DNA of 64,000 bases from Fabrea salina (lineage: Eukaryota > Ciliophora > Heterotrichea > Heterotrichida > Fabreidae), in the NCBI GenBank assembly GCA_022984795.1, contig JALIHJ010000006.1, forward strand, positions 124,001 to 188,000, written 5' to 3'. Under the pieces are notes generated by a model. The model saw only the letters and a program-made list of their open reading frames with translations. It was not told where the DNA came from and ran no database searches. Made by a program: the position numbers and the translations under genes. Position 1 is the first letter of the stretch; every line of letters begins with the position of its first letter. Of the stretch, positions 9,587 to 18,947 are shown one piece after another.

Positions 9587-11386
9587 ATGGAGTCTTTCAT
9601 AGGTTACACCCACTTCACTCTCTCTGAAGCTGAGAACTTTCCTGAAATTTTTGAACTTGTGAGAAAGAACCAAATAGTAACTGGCATTTCCAATGATGAC
9701 GCCAGTATTTCGCTCTTACTTAGCAACGGAAAGCTCCTGAAGTACTATACTTCCAAACCAAGAGCTAAGGTTATAGTTGAAAGCCACTTGTCTAGTTTGG
9801 TACCTTCAGAAATACACTCAGGTTTGATCTCAGAAAACTTCCCTTGCTTTTTCCACTTAGGCGGCAACTCTCTTCTTTACATGAAAAGCAACAAAGACAT
9901 CCACACTGCAACTATAAGAGACATCACTACCTCCAACATTAACCTTCAGTTCCAAGTTAAGCGTCTAGTGTTCAACCTTAACAAAAAAGCCATCATTGCC
10001 CACTCTGAAAAGTACATCCAGGTGATTGTGCTTAATTCTAACTCTGACCCTGTGAGTTTTGCTCCTTTCACTTCTGCAGCTCCAGTTTTGCCCTGTGAAA
10101 ACTCAGTTTTGTTCTCAAAGAGGTACTCTAACTTGTTTTACTACTTAGACAGAGTAAAAGAAGTAACGCCTGAATGCATCCAGTTCAGTCCTGACGCCTG
10201 TGTTGGGTACGTGATTAAGAAGTGTATAGTTGACAACACAGAAATCAGCGAAAGCCGCATAAACTTAGTTAGTTTTGACACAGACATAGTCAGCATGGAT
10301 ATCAACTTGCAGGAGCAGTTTGTGTTTGTGACTCAGGATAAAAAAGTCCACACTTTGAGAGGAAACAAAATATTCACTTCAAACATTCCAACTACAGAAC
10401 CTATTAGAAAGGTGAGGTGGGATTACTCCAACCAAATAATCATTGTTCAGACTGAAAAAAACACTGTTTACTTCCTAGACTTTTGCTTGAACATCCTAGC
10501 GCCTACTCTTGAACTTCCCAGAAACGCTTTGTTTTCAGAGGTAAGCCAAGTGGAAGTGTCTTCTTCTCATGTTTTCTTCTTGACGCCTGTAAACGTAGCC
10601 TTCCTTTCTTTTTTGAACTTCCATTCAAATGTGTCTCTGGTTACACTTCACTTGTTTTCAGATAACTTTGCAAAAGCTATTCAGTGTTTAGAACTGATTC
10701 CTCAAGAAAAAGAGTTCAACCTGGGCTTTACACAGTGCTGGAACTATGTGATGAGGCACTTAGAAGTAGAACTTGTTAAGTCACTTGATAACATTTGGAC
10801 TAAGTACTGCCACTCCAAACTCAACGAGCCAATGGCCAAAAAACTCATGATAAGACTTGGTTACCAACTAATGTACTCGGGCAATTTAGAGCCCTCTTTT
10901 TTGCTTGCAAAGAAAATAAAAAGTGTGCGCCTTCTTAACGACTTAGCTTACTATGCCCACTCCAAAGGCATGAAAGGAATATCTGTACTTGCCAAACACG
11001 AAAGACAACAAGTTGACGAAAGTTACGTCCACCCCAAACAACAACTCGAAAACTTAGTAAAGGCCACTGGGAAACAACTAGACATTGAAGACTACGGAGT
11101 TCTTTTAGGAGACCTAGAAGAAGTCACTTCTATAGGTTCTCTAGCTGACGCCGTTAGAAAAGGCGGGTACATCGAAGAAAGGAACTTTTGGGAAATCGAC
11201 TTAGAAGAGTATGCGCAAGCCCTTGAGTTAGAAGGGCGTGGCAAGTACGAAGACGCCCTTGAAATCTATAAAAGAAATTCTTTAACTCAAGAAATCAACA
11301 GAATCAACCTTATGCTGGAGCATTCTAAAAAAGGTGCTTCTGCTTTTGAAACTATCCTCCACATGGAAGAGATTGAAAATAACTAG
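9587..11386 (+). CDS. WDPCP: WDPCP/Fritz-like planar polarity and ciliogenesis effector
   Basis: 599 residues. The first 380 residues are beta-rich with weak WD-type repeats. The C-terminal half is helical and contains LGYQLMYSGNLEPSFLLAKK followed by LAYYAHSKGMKGISVLAKH, which resembles the WDPCP segment where helices track a cell-state motif (LAYQLLYEG...ARDLF...LA). WDPCP (CPLANE complex) loads intraflagellar-transport proteins at basal bodies. The start is the ATG at 9587 just after the divergent PDK1 gene. It ends in TAG 3 bp before the stop of the convergent gene. An IFT-type WD/helical protein is the main alternative. Confidence 0.6.
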   Translation: MESFIGYTHFTLSEAENFPEIFELVRKNQIVTGISNDDASISLLLSNGKLLKYYTSKPRAKVIVESHLSSLVPSEIHSGLISENFPCFFHLGGNSLLYMKSNKDIHTATIRDITTSNINLQFQVKRLVFNLNKKAIIAHSEKYIQVIVLNSNSDPVSFAPFTSAAPVLPCENSVLFSKRYSNLFYYLDRVKEVTPECIQFSPDACVGYVIKKCIVDNTEISESRINLVSFDTDIVSMDINLQEQFVFVTQDKKVHTLRGNKIFTSNIPTTEPIRKVRWDYSNQIIIVQTEKNTVYFLDFCLNILAPTLELPRNALFSEVSQVEVSSSHVFFLTPVNVAFLSFLNFHSNVSLVTLHLFSDNFAKAIQCLELIPQEKEFNLGFTQCWNYVMRHLEVELVKSLDNIWTKYCHSKLNEPMAKKLMIRLGYQLMYSGNLEPSFLLAKKIKSVRLLNDLAYYAHSKGMKGISVLAKHERQQVDESYVHPKQQLENLVKATGKQLDIEDYGVLLGDLEEVTSIGSLADAVRKGGYIEERNFWEIDLEEYAQALELEGRGKYEDALEIYKRNSLTQEINRINLMLEHSKKGASAFETILHMEEIENN

Positions 11387-11389
11387 TTA

Positions 11390-12112
11390 TTAATAATTAC
11401 CTCCAGCTAACCCTCTGCAGGAATCCAGTGTTTTTTTCAAAGCACTGTATAAGACACTTGGCAAATCAAACCAAAAGCCTTTGTTAGGAATAGCTTCCAT
11501 AACTCCAAGTTGGGGCTCTTTGCGCTTGTTTGCTAAGACTCCAATGATGAAGTAGGCTATGAAACCTCCTCCAAGTAGTAAAAGTCCTGTTTTTACTTTG
11601 GAACTTGTGGAGGTTTTTGTTTTAAGTTTAGTTTTGGCTGGACAGATTTCTTTGGTGTATATGTCAAATTCATACTTGCAAATATGCCCTTCTTGGGCAA
11701 GACCTACTCTCGTGGGTTCTTGGGAACAGTGGAACTTGTAAGTAATCATTCTGTCTTGCTTGTTGTTGCATCTGTCCCCATTGAAGTAAGTCAGTTTAAT
11801 TCCTGCAGAGGGGTCAGTTGGGTCTAAGTACTCTGCCTGGGGAGCTTTGGGTCCTTGTCTTGCAAGTACAGCTACACACCGGCCGTTGTAGAGCCACTGG
11901 GTTGCAATTCCTTCTTGGTCTCCACAAGTTTTCAGAGTGTTTCCGCAAATGTTTAACCTGTAAATAAAGTCCATAGCGTCTGCTTCATAGTCAGGCATAC
12001 TGGAGTAAGTAGAGGATAAATTTACTACTTCTCCGTCAGGCATTGTGAAAACGCAGGGAAAAGTTGAACTTTGAGCTTCAAGTGCAAACAAAGCTAAGAA
12101 AACTAAAGACAT
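11390..12112 (-). CDS. MRH-domain membrane protein (mannose-6-phosphate receptor / Atg27-like)
   Basis: 240 residues, type I membrane protein. Signal peptide at residues 1-15, a lumenal domain with eight cysteines (20, 56, 63, 79, 115, 129, 145, 157), one transmembrane helix at about 174-194, then a cytosolic tail. QWLYNGRCVAV, NGDRCN and CKYEFDIYTKEIC match the MRH fold that binds mannose-6-phosphate in cation-dependent receptors and is degenerate in Atg27. The tail carries FWFDLPSVLYSALKK, which could hold aromatic/dileucine-type sorting signals. Likely role: sorting of lysosomal or phagosomal hydrolases between Golgi and endosomes. Stop lies 3 bp from that of the convergent WDPCP-like gene. 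Confidence 0.75.
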   Translation of the reverse strand: MSLVFLALFALEAQSSTFPCVFTMPDGEVVNLSSTYSSMPDYEADAMDFIYRLNICGNTLKTCGDQEGIATQWLYNGRCVAVLARQGPKAPQAEYLDPTDPSAGIKLTYFNGDRCNNKQDRMITYKFHCSQEPTRVGLAQEGHICKYEFDIYTKEICPAKTKLKTKTSTSSKVKTGLLLLGGGFIAYFIIGVLANKRKEPQLGVMEAIPNKGFWFDLPSVLYSALKKTLDSCRGLAGGNY

Positions 12113-12169
12113 TTATAGTGCATCAAGACTATAGTCTTACACAGTTCATTAGGTTTGTTTTATATATTA

Positions 12170-13210
12170 ATGGCGCAAAAACAAACTGCAGCATCAAGCA
12201 GTATCCCCAAGCGGTTTCCGATAACAGAGATTATTTGGGTGATCACTGGAAGAGGGAAGATGCAAGTGTTGTTTTTCTTGATGTTCATTCTTTTGTTTCC
12301 TTTGCTGGCAGCTTTTCTGAAACAAATCAACTACATCATGGAGTTCAGAATCCAGGGCAACCCAGATTACCCTTGGCCTCAGTACTCTGACTTCTGGGTT
12401 ACTGCTAAAACTGTTGCAGCTTTGTTTGTCGTGCAGACTTTTATGAAGTATGCTTTGTTGCCTTTCACTCAAAAAACAATTTCGGAAAAATACCAGGGAC
12501 AAGAAAGAACCGATAGGGCCAAAAGGCAACTCGACAGCATCTTCAAAGGCAGTTACTTTGTTTTTGCTATTGTCTTTGGTTATATTGTTGCAAAGGACTC
12601 CTATTTCTTCCCGGTTTTATTGGGTGGAAGAGGAGAAGCAAGACTCATGTTTAAAGACTTTCCCTACCAAAGCACTGAAGAGTTCCCTCTAATTAGGGAG
12701 TACTTGCTTGTCCAACTGGGCTACCACACCCACTCCTTCATTGTCCATGTGTTTAGCAAGCCTAGGAACGACTTCATTGAAATGCTTCTGCACCACTCAA
12801 TGACGGTTTTCCTCATCTCTCTTGCTTACCTCATGAATTACGTGTGTGGCTCTCTACTCATCTTAGTTACTCACGATGTTTCAGACTTCTGTGTTTACTT
12901 GACTCGTGTGTTTGTGGATACAAACAACACAAAAGCTACAGTTGTAAGCTACTCACTTTTGATGACGTCATGGATTTATACAAGACTGTTCATTTTCCCC
13001 TACGAGTTGATTTACTGGGGAACTTACTACAGCATAGCATTTGAAGAGATTTACGGGATTTGGTTAATGGGTGCAATGCTTCACTTTTTGCTAGTTCTGC
13101 ATATTTACTGGTTCTACCTTTTGATTAAGATGGGAATGAGGTTTGCTAAAAAAGGCACTACAAAAGACCTGCAGCACAACCTTACCAAAAAGTCCCAACA
13201 AGCTCACTAA
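12170..13210 (+). CDS. Ceramide synthase (TLC/LAG1 domain), copy A
   Basis: 346 residues with about seven membrane helices. It should join a fatty acyl-CoA to a sphingoid base in the endoplasmic reticulum. The Lag motif region holds the catalytic His pair (residues 208-209, LLHHSMT) and the acidic pair in THDVSD (236 and 239). The N-terminus (PKRFPITEIIWV) lacks a homeobox-like domain. Start is the ATG at 12170; a reading that begins 15 nt earlier would need a TTG. It is followed after 12 bp by a second copy, and a 206-bp block (12632-12837) is identical in both copies although flanking sequence has diverged. Confidence 0.88.
   Translation: MAQKQTAASSSIPKRFPITEIIWVITGRGKMQVLFFLMFILLFPLLAAFLKQINYIMEFRIQGNPDYPWPQYSDFWVTAKTVAALFVVQTFMKYALLPFTQKTISEKYQGQERTDRAKRQLDSIFKGSYFVFAIVFGYIVAKDSYFFPVLLGGRGEARLMFKDFPYQSTEEFPLIREYLLVQLGYHTHSFIVHVFSKPRNDFIEMLLHHSMTVFLISLAYLMNYVCGSLLILVTHDVSDFCVYLTRVFVDTNNTKATVVSYSLLMTSWIYTRLFIFPYELIYWGTYYSIAFEEIYGIWLMGAMLHFLLVLHIYWFYLLIKMGMRFAKKGTTKDLQHNLTKKSQQAH
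12632..12837 (+). repeat. 206-bp block identical between tandem ceramide synthases (copy A)
   Basis: Every base matches 13685-13890 (offset 1053). It covers the segment before and including the His pair. On both sides the copies differ at many synonymous and replacement sites, so the block looks like a recent gene-conversion tract. Confidence 0.9.
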
Positions 13211-13222
13211 ATACTAAAATAA

Positions 13223-14239
13223 ATGGAAGCAAAAGAAAACACTTTGCAGTCCTACATTCCTAAGCGGTTCCCAATTACAGACATTATTTGGGTGGTCACT
13301 CGGAAAAGCAGAGTGCAAGTAATGTTTTTCTTGATGTTTATCCTTTTGTTTCCTTTGCTGGCAGCTTTTCTGAAAGAAGTCAACTACATAGTAGAAATGC
13401 GTAAGCTAGGAAACCCTTTATACTCCTGGCCTCAGTACTCTGACTTCTGGCTTACCGCAAAAACCGTTTTGGTTTTGTTTGCTTTGCAAAGCACTATAAA
13501 GTTTTTGGCACTTCCTTTCACCGAATCTTCAATATCAGAAAAATATCAAGGTCGGGAAAGGCACGAAAGGGCTAAGCGGCAAGCTGACAGCATTTTTAAG
13601 GGCTGTTACTTTGTTTTTGCGTTTGTCTTTGGTTATATTGTTGCAAAGGACTCTTACTTTCTACCTACTTCTTTAGGTGGAAAGGGAGAAGCAAGACTCA
13701 TGTTTAAAGACTTTCCCTACCAAAGCACTGAAGAGTTCCCTCTAATTAGGGAGTACTTGCTTGTCCAACTGGGCTACCACACCCACTCCTTCATTGTCCA
13801 TGTGTTTAGCAAGCCTAGGAACGACTTCATTGAAATGCTTCTGCACCACTCAATGACGGTTTTCCTCATCTCTCTTGCTTACCTCATGAACTACGTAACA
13901 ACTTCTTTGTTGGTCCTCTTTTCACACGACTTATCTGACATCCTTGTGTATGGGATTCGAATGTTTGTAGACACAAACAAAAACAAAGTTACCTTTACGA
14001 TATACATTCTGCTAGTGATGAGCTGGGGCTACACAAGGTTGTTTATATTCCCAACTGAAATCATATACTGGGCAGCTTACCAAGCCAATATTGAGATTTA
14101 TGGCTTGTGGGTGATGGGAGCAATGCTTCACTTTTTGCTAGTTCTGCACATATATTGGTTTTGTCTTTTGATTAAAATGGGTGTAAAGTTCATCAAAAAG
14201 GGAAGAGCCCAAGACACCCAGCACGACTTAGGAAGTTAA
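13223..14239 (+). CDS. Ceramide synthase (TLC/LAG1 domain), copy B
   Basis: 338 residues, tandem paralogue of the preceding gene with the same membrane layout. Catalytic His pair at 208-209 and acidic pair in SHDLSD are kept. The most divergent parts are residues 50-125 and 228-275, which in other ceramide synthases help set acyl-chain choice, so the two copies may prefer different acyl-CoAs (inference). Its stop TAA directly abuts the stop of the convergent WDR54-like gene with no base between. Confidence 0.88.
   Translation: MEAKENTLQSYIPKRFPITDIIWVVTRKSRVQVMFFLMFILLFPLLAAFLKEVNYIVEMRKLGNPLYSWPQYSDFWLTAKTVLVLFALQSTIKFLALPFTESSISEKYQGRERHERAKRQADSIFKGCYFVFAFVFGYIVAKDSYFLPTSLGGKGEARLMFKDFPYQSTEEFPLIREYLLVQLGYHTHSFIVHVFSKPRNDFIEMLLHHSMTVFLISLAYLMNYVTTSLLVLFSHDLSDILVYGIRMFVDTNKNKVTFTIYILLVMSWGYTRLFIFPTEIIYWAAYQANIEIYGLWVMGAMLHFLLVLHIYWFCLLIKMGVKFIKKGRAQDTQHDLGS
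13685..13890 (+). repeat. 206-bp block identical between tandem ceramide synthases (copy B)
   Basis: Partner of 12632-12837. Shorter identical patches also occur outside it, for example CTTTTGTTTCCTTTGCTGG near both N-termini and ATGCTTCACTTTTTGCTAG near both C-termini. Confidence 0.9.
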
Positions 14240-15166
14240 TTAATTAAACTTATCCACTACCCAAACTTTCGACCGGTCATAAGCCACTGCTAAAACTTTG
14301 CCTTTCCACAGCACTACTCCTGTTAGTAAAGTATTTGCAATCTCGTTGCAAGACACAATCCCTAAGTTCCCTTGACTCACACTCCACAAGTTCAAACAAC
14401 AATCCTCCGAGCAACTTACAAACCCACACTTACTTGGATAACTGCATAGCCCAGTGACCCACCTTGAGTGACCCCACACTGTATACTCTAAGCAACTACT
14501 TCGTAAGTTGTAAACGTTTATCTGGCCATTGCCAAAACTCACAGCGGAATACTCGTTGAAAACAATAGCTGAAGTAGCGGGAGTGTTACAGGGACTAAAG
14601 CAACTTAGTAAACTCTGTGAAGCAATGTCCCACAGAACTACTACTCCACTTTCGTCTCCAGAAACTGCAAAGTTGTCCAAGCATGCAAGTGCACTAACAG
14701 CATCTGAATGCCCTGTTGAACTGTATACTCCTTCCAAAGTGTTGGTTCTTTCTTCAACTCTAGTTGCTTCTAAGGACCCTTTAGCTGTTCCAAACAAAAA
14801 CAACTCTTGTGTTTCACTTACTGCACTTGTCAAAAAGCCACTGTTTTGGCTTAGTCCTAAGTTTTCGCAATTTGTAAAGGCTATTATCTTCCTCCCGTCT
14901 TCAGTCCAAAGTTGGATACTTCCTGTAGTTCCTAGAATAAGGTACCACTTGTTTTTGAGGTTTAAGTAGTTTATGTGCAGAACTTCTTCTTTTCCTTTGT
15001 ATTTGCAAGAATCAAACCGCTGAGTTTCAGGAGTGTCAATTGCTCTTAGGTCCATTAGTTCAACTTGTGATTCTGTAGTGGTAATGTAAGCTAGGTACTT
15101 GTCTGACACTGCAAGGTTGTTGTGGACTAATGAAGGGGTATTTGACAGTCTTACACGCAATTCCAT
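14240..15166 (-). CDS. WDR54: WDR54-like WD-repeat protein
   Basis: 308 residues, single beta-propeller. Repeats are visible at GHSDAVSALACLDNFAVSGD with VVLWDI, FGNGQINVYNLR, and GHSRWVTGLCSYPSKCGFVSCSED with LNLWSV. The spacing, short length and the N-terminal NNLAV..KYLAYI segment fit WDR54 rather than a generic propeller. WDR54 is little studied and is linked to signalling and, by its distribution, cilia. The ATG is 3 bp after the stop of the upstream coiled-coil gene on the same strand. Confidence 0.62.
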   Translation of the reverse strand: MELRVRLSNTPSLVHNNLAVSDKYLAYITTTESQVELMDLRAIDTPETQRFDSCKYKGKEEVLHINYLNLKNKWYLILGTTGSIQLWTEDGRKIIAFTNCENLGLSQNSGFLTSAVSETQELFLFGTAKGSLEATRVEERTNTLEGVYSSTGHSDAVSALACLDNFAVSGDESGVVVLWDIASQSLLSCFSPCNTPATSAIVFNEYSAVSFGNGQINVYNLRSSCLEYTVWGHSRWVTGLCSYPSKCGFVSCSEDCCLNLWSVSQGNLGIVSCNEIANTLLTGVVLWKGKVLAVAYDRSKVWVVDKFN

Positions 15167-15169
15167 TTA

Positions 15170-17119
15170 TCAAGTTAAACTACGGATTCTAAGCTGAGCT
15201 AGGTCTCTTTGATGTTCAGCTGAGCGGAGTTGCTCCTTCAGCTCCCTTATTTGCAGCATGTAGGACTTTTTGGAAGTTTCAAAGGCTTCCTGGAGTTTGT
15301 TGATTTTTTTTTCGTAAGCCTGTCGCATCATTGAGAGTTCGTGCTTCATAACGTTTTCAAAAGTGTCTTCGTCGTCACTCCCTACACCCATTAGTTCGTT
15401 TTGGAGTCGCTCAATAATGGAATCTTTGTCTTTAAGGTCTTGTATAAGGTCTTGGATTTCCCAAGTGAGTTTGTCCACCTTAAGGTTTGAGTCTTCGTGT
15501 TTTTGCTTTAGGTCTTCTAACTGGTTTCTTAGGTCGGAAATTTCTTTGTTAAGGAACTCTTCAACTTGTTGGGATTCTTTTTGTTTGGAACTCTGTGCTT
15601 TGGCTTTTTCGAGTTCTTTAGTTACACTTAAATAGTTGTTTTTTAGAGTCTGAATTTGGTTGTTTAGTTGTTCTTTTTCTGTCTGCAGTGACTCACACTT
15701 GCTTAAGGTGTTTTGCTGAGAGTCCTTGAGTACTAGTTGTTCAGACTCAAAGCCTTCTATTCTTTCAGTCAGGAAAGCAACACTTTCTTTGAGTTTTTTA
15801 AGTTCTTCTTGAGAAACTAGTATTTCTTGGTCTTTAGCTGTGAGTTGTTTGTGCAGACTTATATTAGTGTCTTTTAAAGTTTTAAGTTGACTTCTGATTT
15901 TCTCTGAGTCTTCTTTTTGAAGAGTTTTTTGTAGTTCTTCAACTTGAGCTTTTAAAAAGGAATTTTGTTGTTTTTCTTGTTGGAGACTGTTTATTAAGTT
16001 GGAGTTTTGTTCCCTGAGTTCAGAGTTTTCGTTTAGGGTGGTTTTGAATTCTAAGTCTTTGGCCTCGTTTGCTTCAACTAAGTTGTTGACTCTTTTAAGT
16101 AAGTTGGAGTTTTCAGTTTCTTTTTTGTTTAGTTCTGCTTTAAGGCTTTTCAAGTCTTCTTGCGAGTCCACAACTGACTTGTTGGTTTGTTGGATGTAGT
16201 TATTTAGTTGGTCCTTTTGAGACTTAACTTCACTTGAAAGTTTATTGATTTGTTTGTTTTTGGCATTTAAGTCTTCGTTAAGTTTAGAAATAACTAGTTC
16301 TTTTTGCTGGATAGAGTTGTTTAGTTGGTCTTTTTGGGACTTAAGTTCACTTGAGAGTTTGGTAATTTGGTTGTTTTTGGACTCTAAGTTGCTGTGGAGC
16401 TGAGAAATGGTTTCTTGGAAGAGTTTTAGTTTCTTTTCAGAGTCCAAAACAATCTCTTTGCTTTTTTGGTACTCTTCTCTTTTAGACTCTAGGGCACTTA
16501 GTTGTTTTTCTTTCACACTTAAAGTAGCTTTTAGTTTGTGCAAACTCTCCTCTAAAGTTTTGATTTGGGAGTTTTCTTGGGTTTCTAGTTTGCCTTCTTG
16601 TAACAAGTCGCACACTTGGATTAAGTAGTTCAGTGTTCCTTCTTGTATGTTTTCTTTGATGTCTCTTCTGTACAAAACCACCACTAGAATTTCTCCAATC
16701 TTCTTGTTAAATATTTCTAGAAACTTAGCTTTGAGCACTACTAGTCTAAGTGCTGTTTCAAGCTGCACCCCACTGTATTCAGATCCCAAACTCGAACTAA
16801 TTAAATGGTAAAGTGGTTCTGTAAGTACTGAGTTTCTGTGCTGTTGCAGTGAGACTGAAGTTTCTCCACTCAAGGAACTTAGTTTCCTTGCAAGTGGAGT
16901 CATTGACCTCCGCGAAGTGAGTTTCCCTTGGTAAACTCCTAGTTCCTGACTTGTTATTTTGCTTTTGGAGTTTTGAATGTAGTTTTGAAGCGAAAGAATT
17001 TCAGTTTCTATAGAGTTGAAAGCCTTTGAAAGGTCTTGCAAACGACTGCCTTTACTGCAAGGACGCTTTGGGTCAGCTGGGGGGATTGGAGTTAGTCCAT
17101 GTCTAGATAAACTACTCAT
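15170..17119 (-). CDS. Long coiled-coil protein with internal 39-residue duplication
   Basis: 649 residues. The first 170 residues are Ser/Pro/Lys-rich then helical; from about residue 190 to the end it is continuous coiled coil rich in Lys, Glu, Gln and Ser. Two adjacent units sharing LKSQKDQLNN/VKSQKDQLNN repeat with a period of 117 nt (39 residues; near 16204 and 16321). No family recognised; a filament or tether role is inferred from composition. It is the only complete gene here whose first stop is TGA, and that TGA is followed at once by an in-frame TAA. Confidence 0.75.
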   Translation of the reverse strand: MSSLSRHGLTPIPPADPKRPCSKGSRLQDLSKAFNSIETEILSLQNYIQNSKSKITSQELGVYQGKLTSRRSMTPLARKLSSLSGETSVSLQQHRNSVLTEPLYHLISSSLGSEYSGVQLETALRLVVLKAKFLEIFNKKIGEILVVVLYRRDIKENIQEGTLNYLIQVCDLLQEGKLETQENSQIKTLEESLHKLKATLSVKEKQLSALESKREEYQKSKEIVLDSEKKLKLFQETISQLHSNLESKNNQITKLSSELKSQKDQLNNSIQQKELVISKLNEDLNAKNKQINKLSSEVKSQKDQLNNYIQQTNKSVVDSQEDLKSLKAELNKKETENSNLLKRVNNLVEANEAKDLEFKTTLNENSELREQNSNLINSLQQEKQQNSFLKAQVEELQKTLQKEDSEKIRSQLKTLKDTNISLHKQLTAKDQEILVSQEELKKLKESVAFLTERIEGFESEQLVLKDSQQNTLSKCESLQTEKEQLNNQIQTLKNNYLSVTKELEKAKAQSSKQKESQQVEEFLNKEISDLRNQLEDLKQKHEDSNLKVDKLTWEIQDLIQDLKDKDSIIERLQNELMGVGSDDEDTFENVMKHELSMMRQAYEKKINKLQEAFETSKKSYMLQIRELKEQLRSAEHQRDLAQLRIRSLT

Positions 17120-17138
17120 TTACTATTTAATTAGAGCA

Positions 17139-18731
17139 TTATCTATCTAGTAAAGGCGCATTAAGGTCCCTTTCGTACTCTTCTTGTAAAAATGTATACC
17201 TAAATTCTTCTCTGCTGCTGTACATTCCATTGGTTTGTTTTCTCTGTGGAACAACGTTGCAGCACATTTCAGTGATGTTTCTAAAAACACTGCCTCTTTC
17301 AACAAGGGTGTCTGAGTCTGACCTTTCAATTCTAGCCAAGTTGCGGGTGTTTCTAGTGTACCTTTCATTAGTGGTGGTGTTACTTAGTATGTTTTTAGTT
17401 TGCACATAAACCAAAACACTCAAAGGGCCTAAAAACCCAAAACACACCAAAATCCAAAAAGCCGAAACAAGAGAAGACACCTTTTCAGGCACACTAAACA
17501 AAGGAGAAAACTCCCAGTAGAAAAAAGCTTGCACCTCAAGCATTGCAGTGGAAATCATGAGTGCAAAGGTAATCCACAAGAAAACGTAAAAAAGGCCTAA
17601 GTTTTTACCCCCTACACAACAGTTAATCCAGGGACAGTGATGGTCTAGTTTCTCTACACACCTTTCGCAGATTTGGCAGTGCCGCGACCTAGGAGGTCTT
17701 AGAATTACGCACTCAGCACACACCACGTAAACTTCGTTGTTTTTGCAAAGACTTTTTAGTGAGTCGTCTTGCGACTTACGCAGGTAGCCAGGGTCTTTAT
17801 TTGTAATAGCTACTAAAAACAAGAACTCCAATCCTGAAAGTACTAAGTACCAAGCCTTTACTCCAAATACAAAAAAAACGTTTGAAAATAACCCAGCAAC
17901 TAACAAAGACACAAATAAATAAAGTAAAGCCCTTTTGTTTTTATTTGGCCTTTGAGGAGGTTTAATTCCGCAAAAAGCAAGGAAGTCAGGCTTCTCCAGA
18001 AGTTTTTTAACTGAGTCAAAGTTGTTGTCTGTAGCAATGTTCATAGGAGTTATTCCCCTGTGGTCTGAAACGTTCGGCTTTGCCCCTTTCAAAAGAAGCT
18101 TCCTAACTACTCTTTGGTTGCCTGAAATTGAAGCTAAATGCAAAGGTGTCATTCCTTGGTAGTCAGGCTGGTTGGGGTCTGAACCCCAAGAAAGCAGCAC
18201 CAGCACTGAAATCTCACACCCTAAGTAAGCTGCCCAATGCAGAGGAGTGCCTCCCTTACTGTCTAAGGCATAAGGGTCAAAGCCTTTTTCTTTGAAGAAA
18301 GAAAGCATCAAGATCTGGTCTCCCTGGGCTGCAATATGCATCACACTTAAACCCTGGAAGTTCACAGCTTTAGGATCAGCTCCTGCTTTTAGGTACATCT
18401 TGACAAGTTTCTAAGTAGTCCTTACCAAATTCCCTTTAAAAACTGCAAAGTGCAAGCAGGTAAATCCTTCGTCGTTGGTTAAACTAACCCAGTACTTTAA
18501 AATGTTTTCAGTGTGTTCGGGGTAGTTCTCGCGCACATACCTAAATAGAAACTGAGCTATGCTAGTTGAGTTGTTGATAGAAGCAATGTGCAGGGCAGAG
18601 TAACCGCGAGAATCCTTGCAAGAAAAGGGGTCGAGTTGATGTGTCCTAAGGAACTTGTAGAGGTCCAGCAAGCTTCCTTTGTATATTTGGGATATGAATA
18701 GGGACTCCTTTTCTTTCTGGTTAGATATCAT
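17139..18731 (-). CDS. Ankyrin-repeat DHHC palmitoyltransferase (ZDHHC17/HIP14-like)
   Basis: Two exons joined by a 15-nt intron (18411-18425) give 525 residues. Five or so ankyrin repeats fill residues 20-235 (for example GGTPLHWAAYLGCE, GMTPLHLASISGN). Two membrane helices, the cysteine-rich zinc domain with catalytic DHHC (about residues 358-363, in KLDHHCPWINCC) and two more helices follow. Ankyrin plus DHHC is the HIP14/Akr1 layout. It should S-acylate proteins at Golgi or vesicle membranes. Two ATGs are possible at the 5' end; the one at 18731 leaves 31 bp to the divergent small ORF, the other at 18771 would overlap it. The tail is Asp/Glu/Arg-rich and ends in LLDR. Confidence 0.9.
18411..18425 (-). 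other. 15-nt intron (ankyrin-DHHC gene)
   Basis: GTAAGGACTACTTAG, phase 0, in-frame TAG. Removal joins FKGNL to KLVKMYLKAGADP inside an ankyrin repeat. Confidence 0.92.
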
Positions 18732-18762
18732 TACAACTTTCTGTTTGGAATGGTGCCTTATA

Positions 18763-18918
18763 ATGAACAGCATACTCAGAATCGTTCTAGAGGCAGGCTT
18801 TGTTATTTTAATTATGACTCTTCTCACTCTGTTTCTGATTAGGAAACAGAACTTTAGGTGGAAGCACCTGAGAAGGAACTTTAGACAAAGAAGGGACCCT
18901 GGCTTTACCGTGCTGTAG
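18763..18918 (+). CDS. Small one-pass membrane ORF (51 aa)
   Basis: A short ORF with ATG in A/T-rich context. Residues 7-27 are hydrophobic (VLEAGFVILIMTLLTLFLI), followed by a strongly basic segment (RKQNFRWKHLRRNFRQRR), which by the positive-inside rule would face the cytosol. No family recognised. Without this and the next ORF, 468 bp would be empty, far more than any other spacer in the window. It lies between the DHHC gene and a giant IP3-receptor-like gene. It could be a regulatory micropeptide or a chance ORF. Confidence 0.5.
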   Translation: MNSILRIVLEAGFVILIMTLLTLFLIRKQNFRWKHLRRNFRQRRDPGFTVL

Positions 18919-18947
18919 TGTACTCTTGTAATCCTTATAAAAGAAAA

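Noticed and set aside
14362-14376. A 15-mer on the minus strand of the WDR54-like gene (GTCAAGGGAACTTAG) that resembles the intron pattern
   Set aside because: It starts GTC not GTA, carries no stop in frame, and the residues it encodes fit the propeller repeat.
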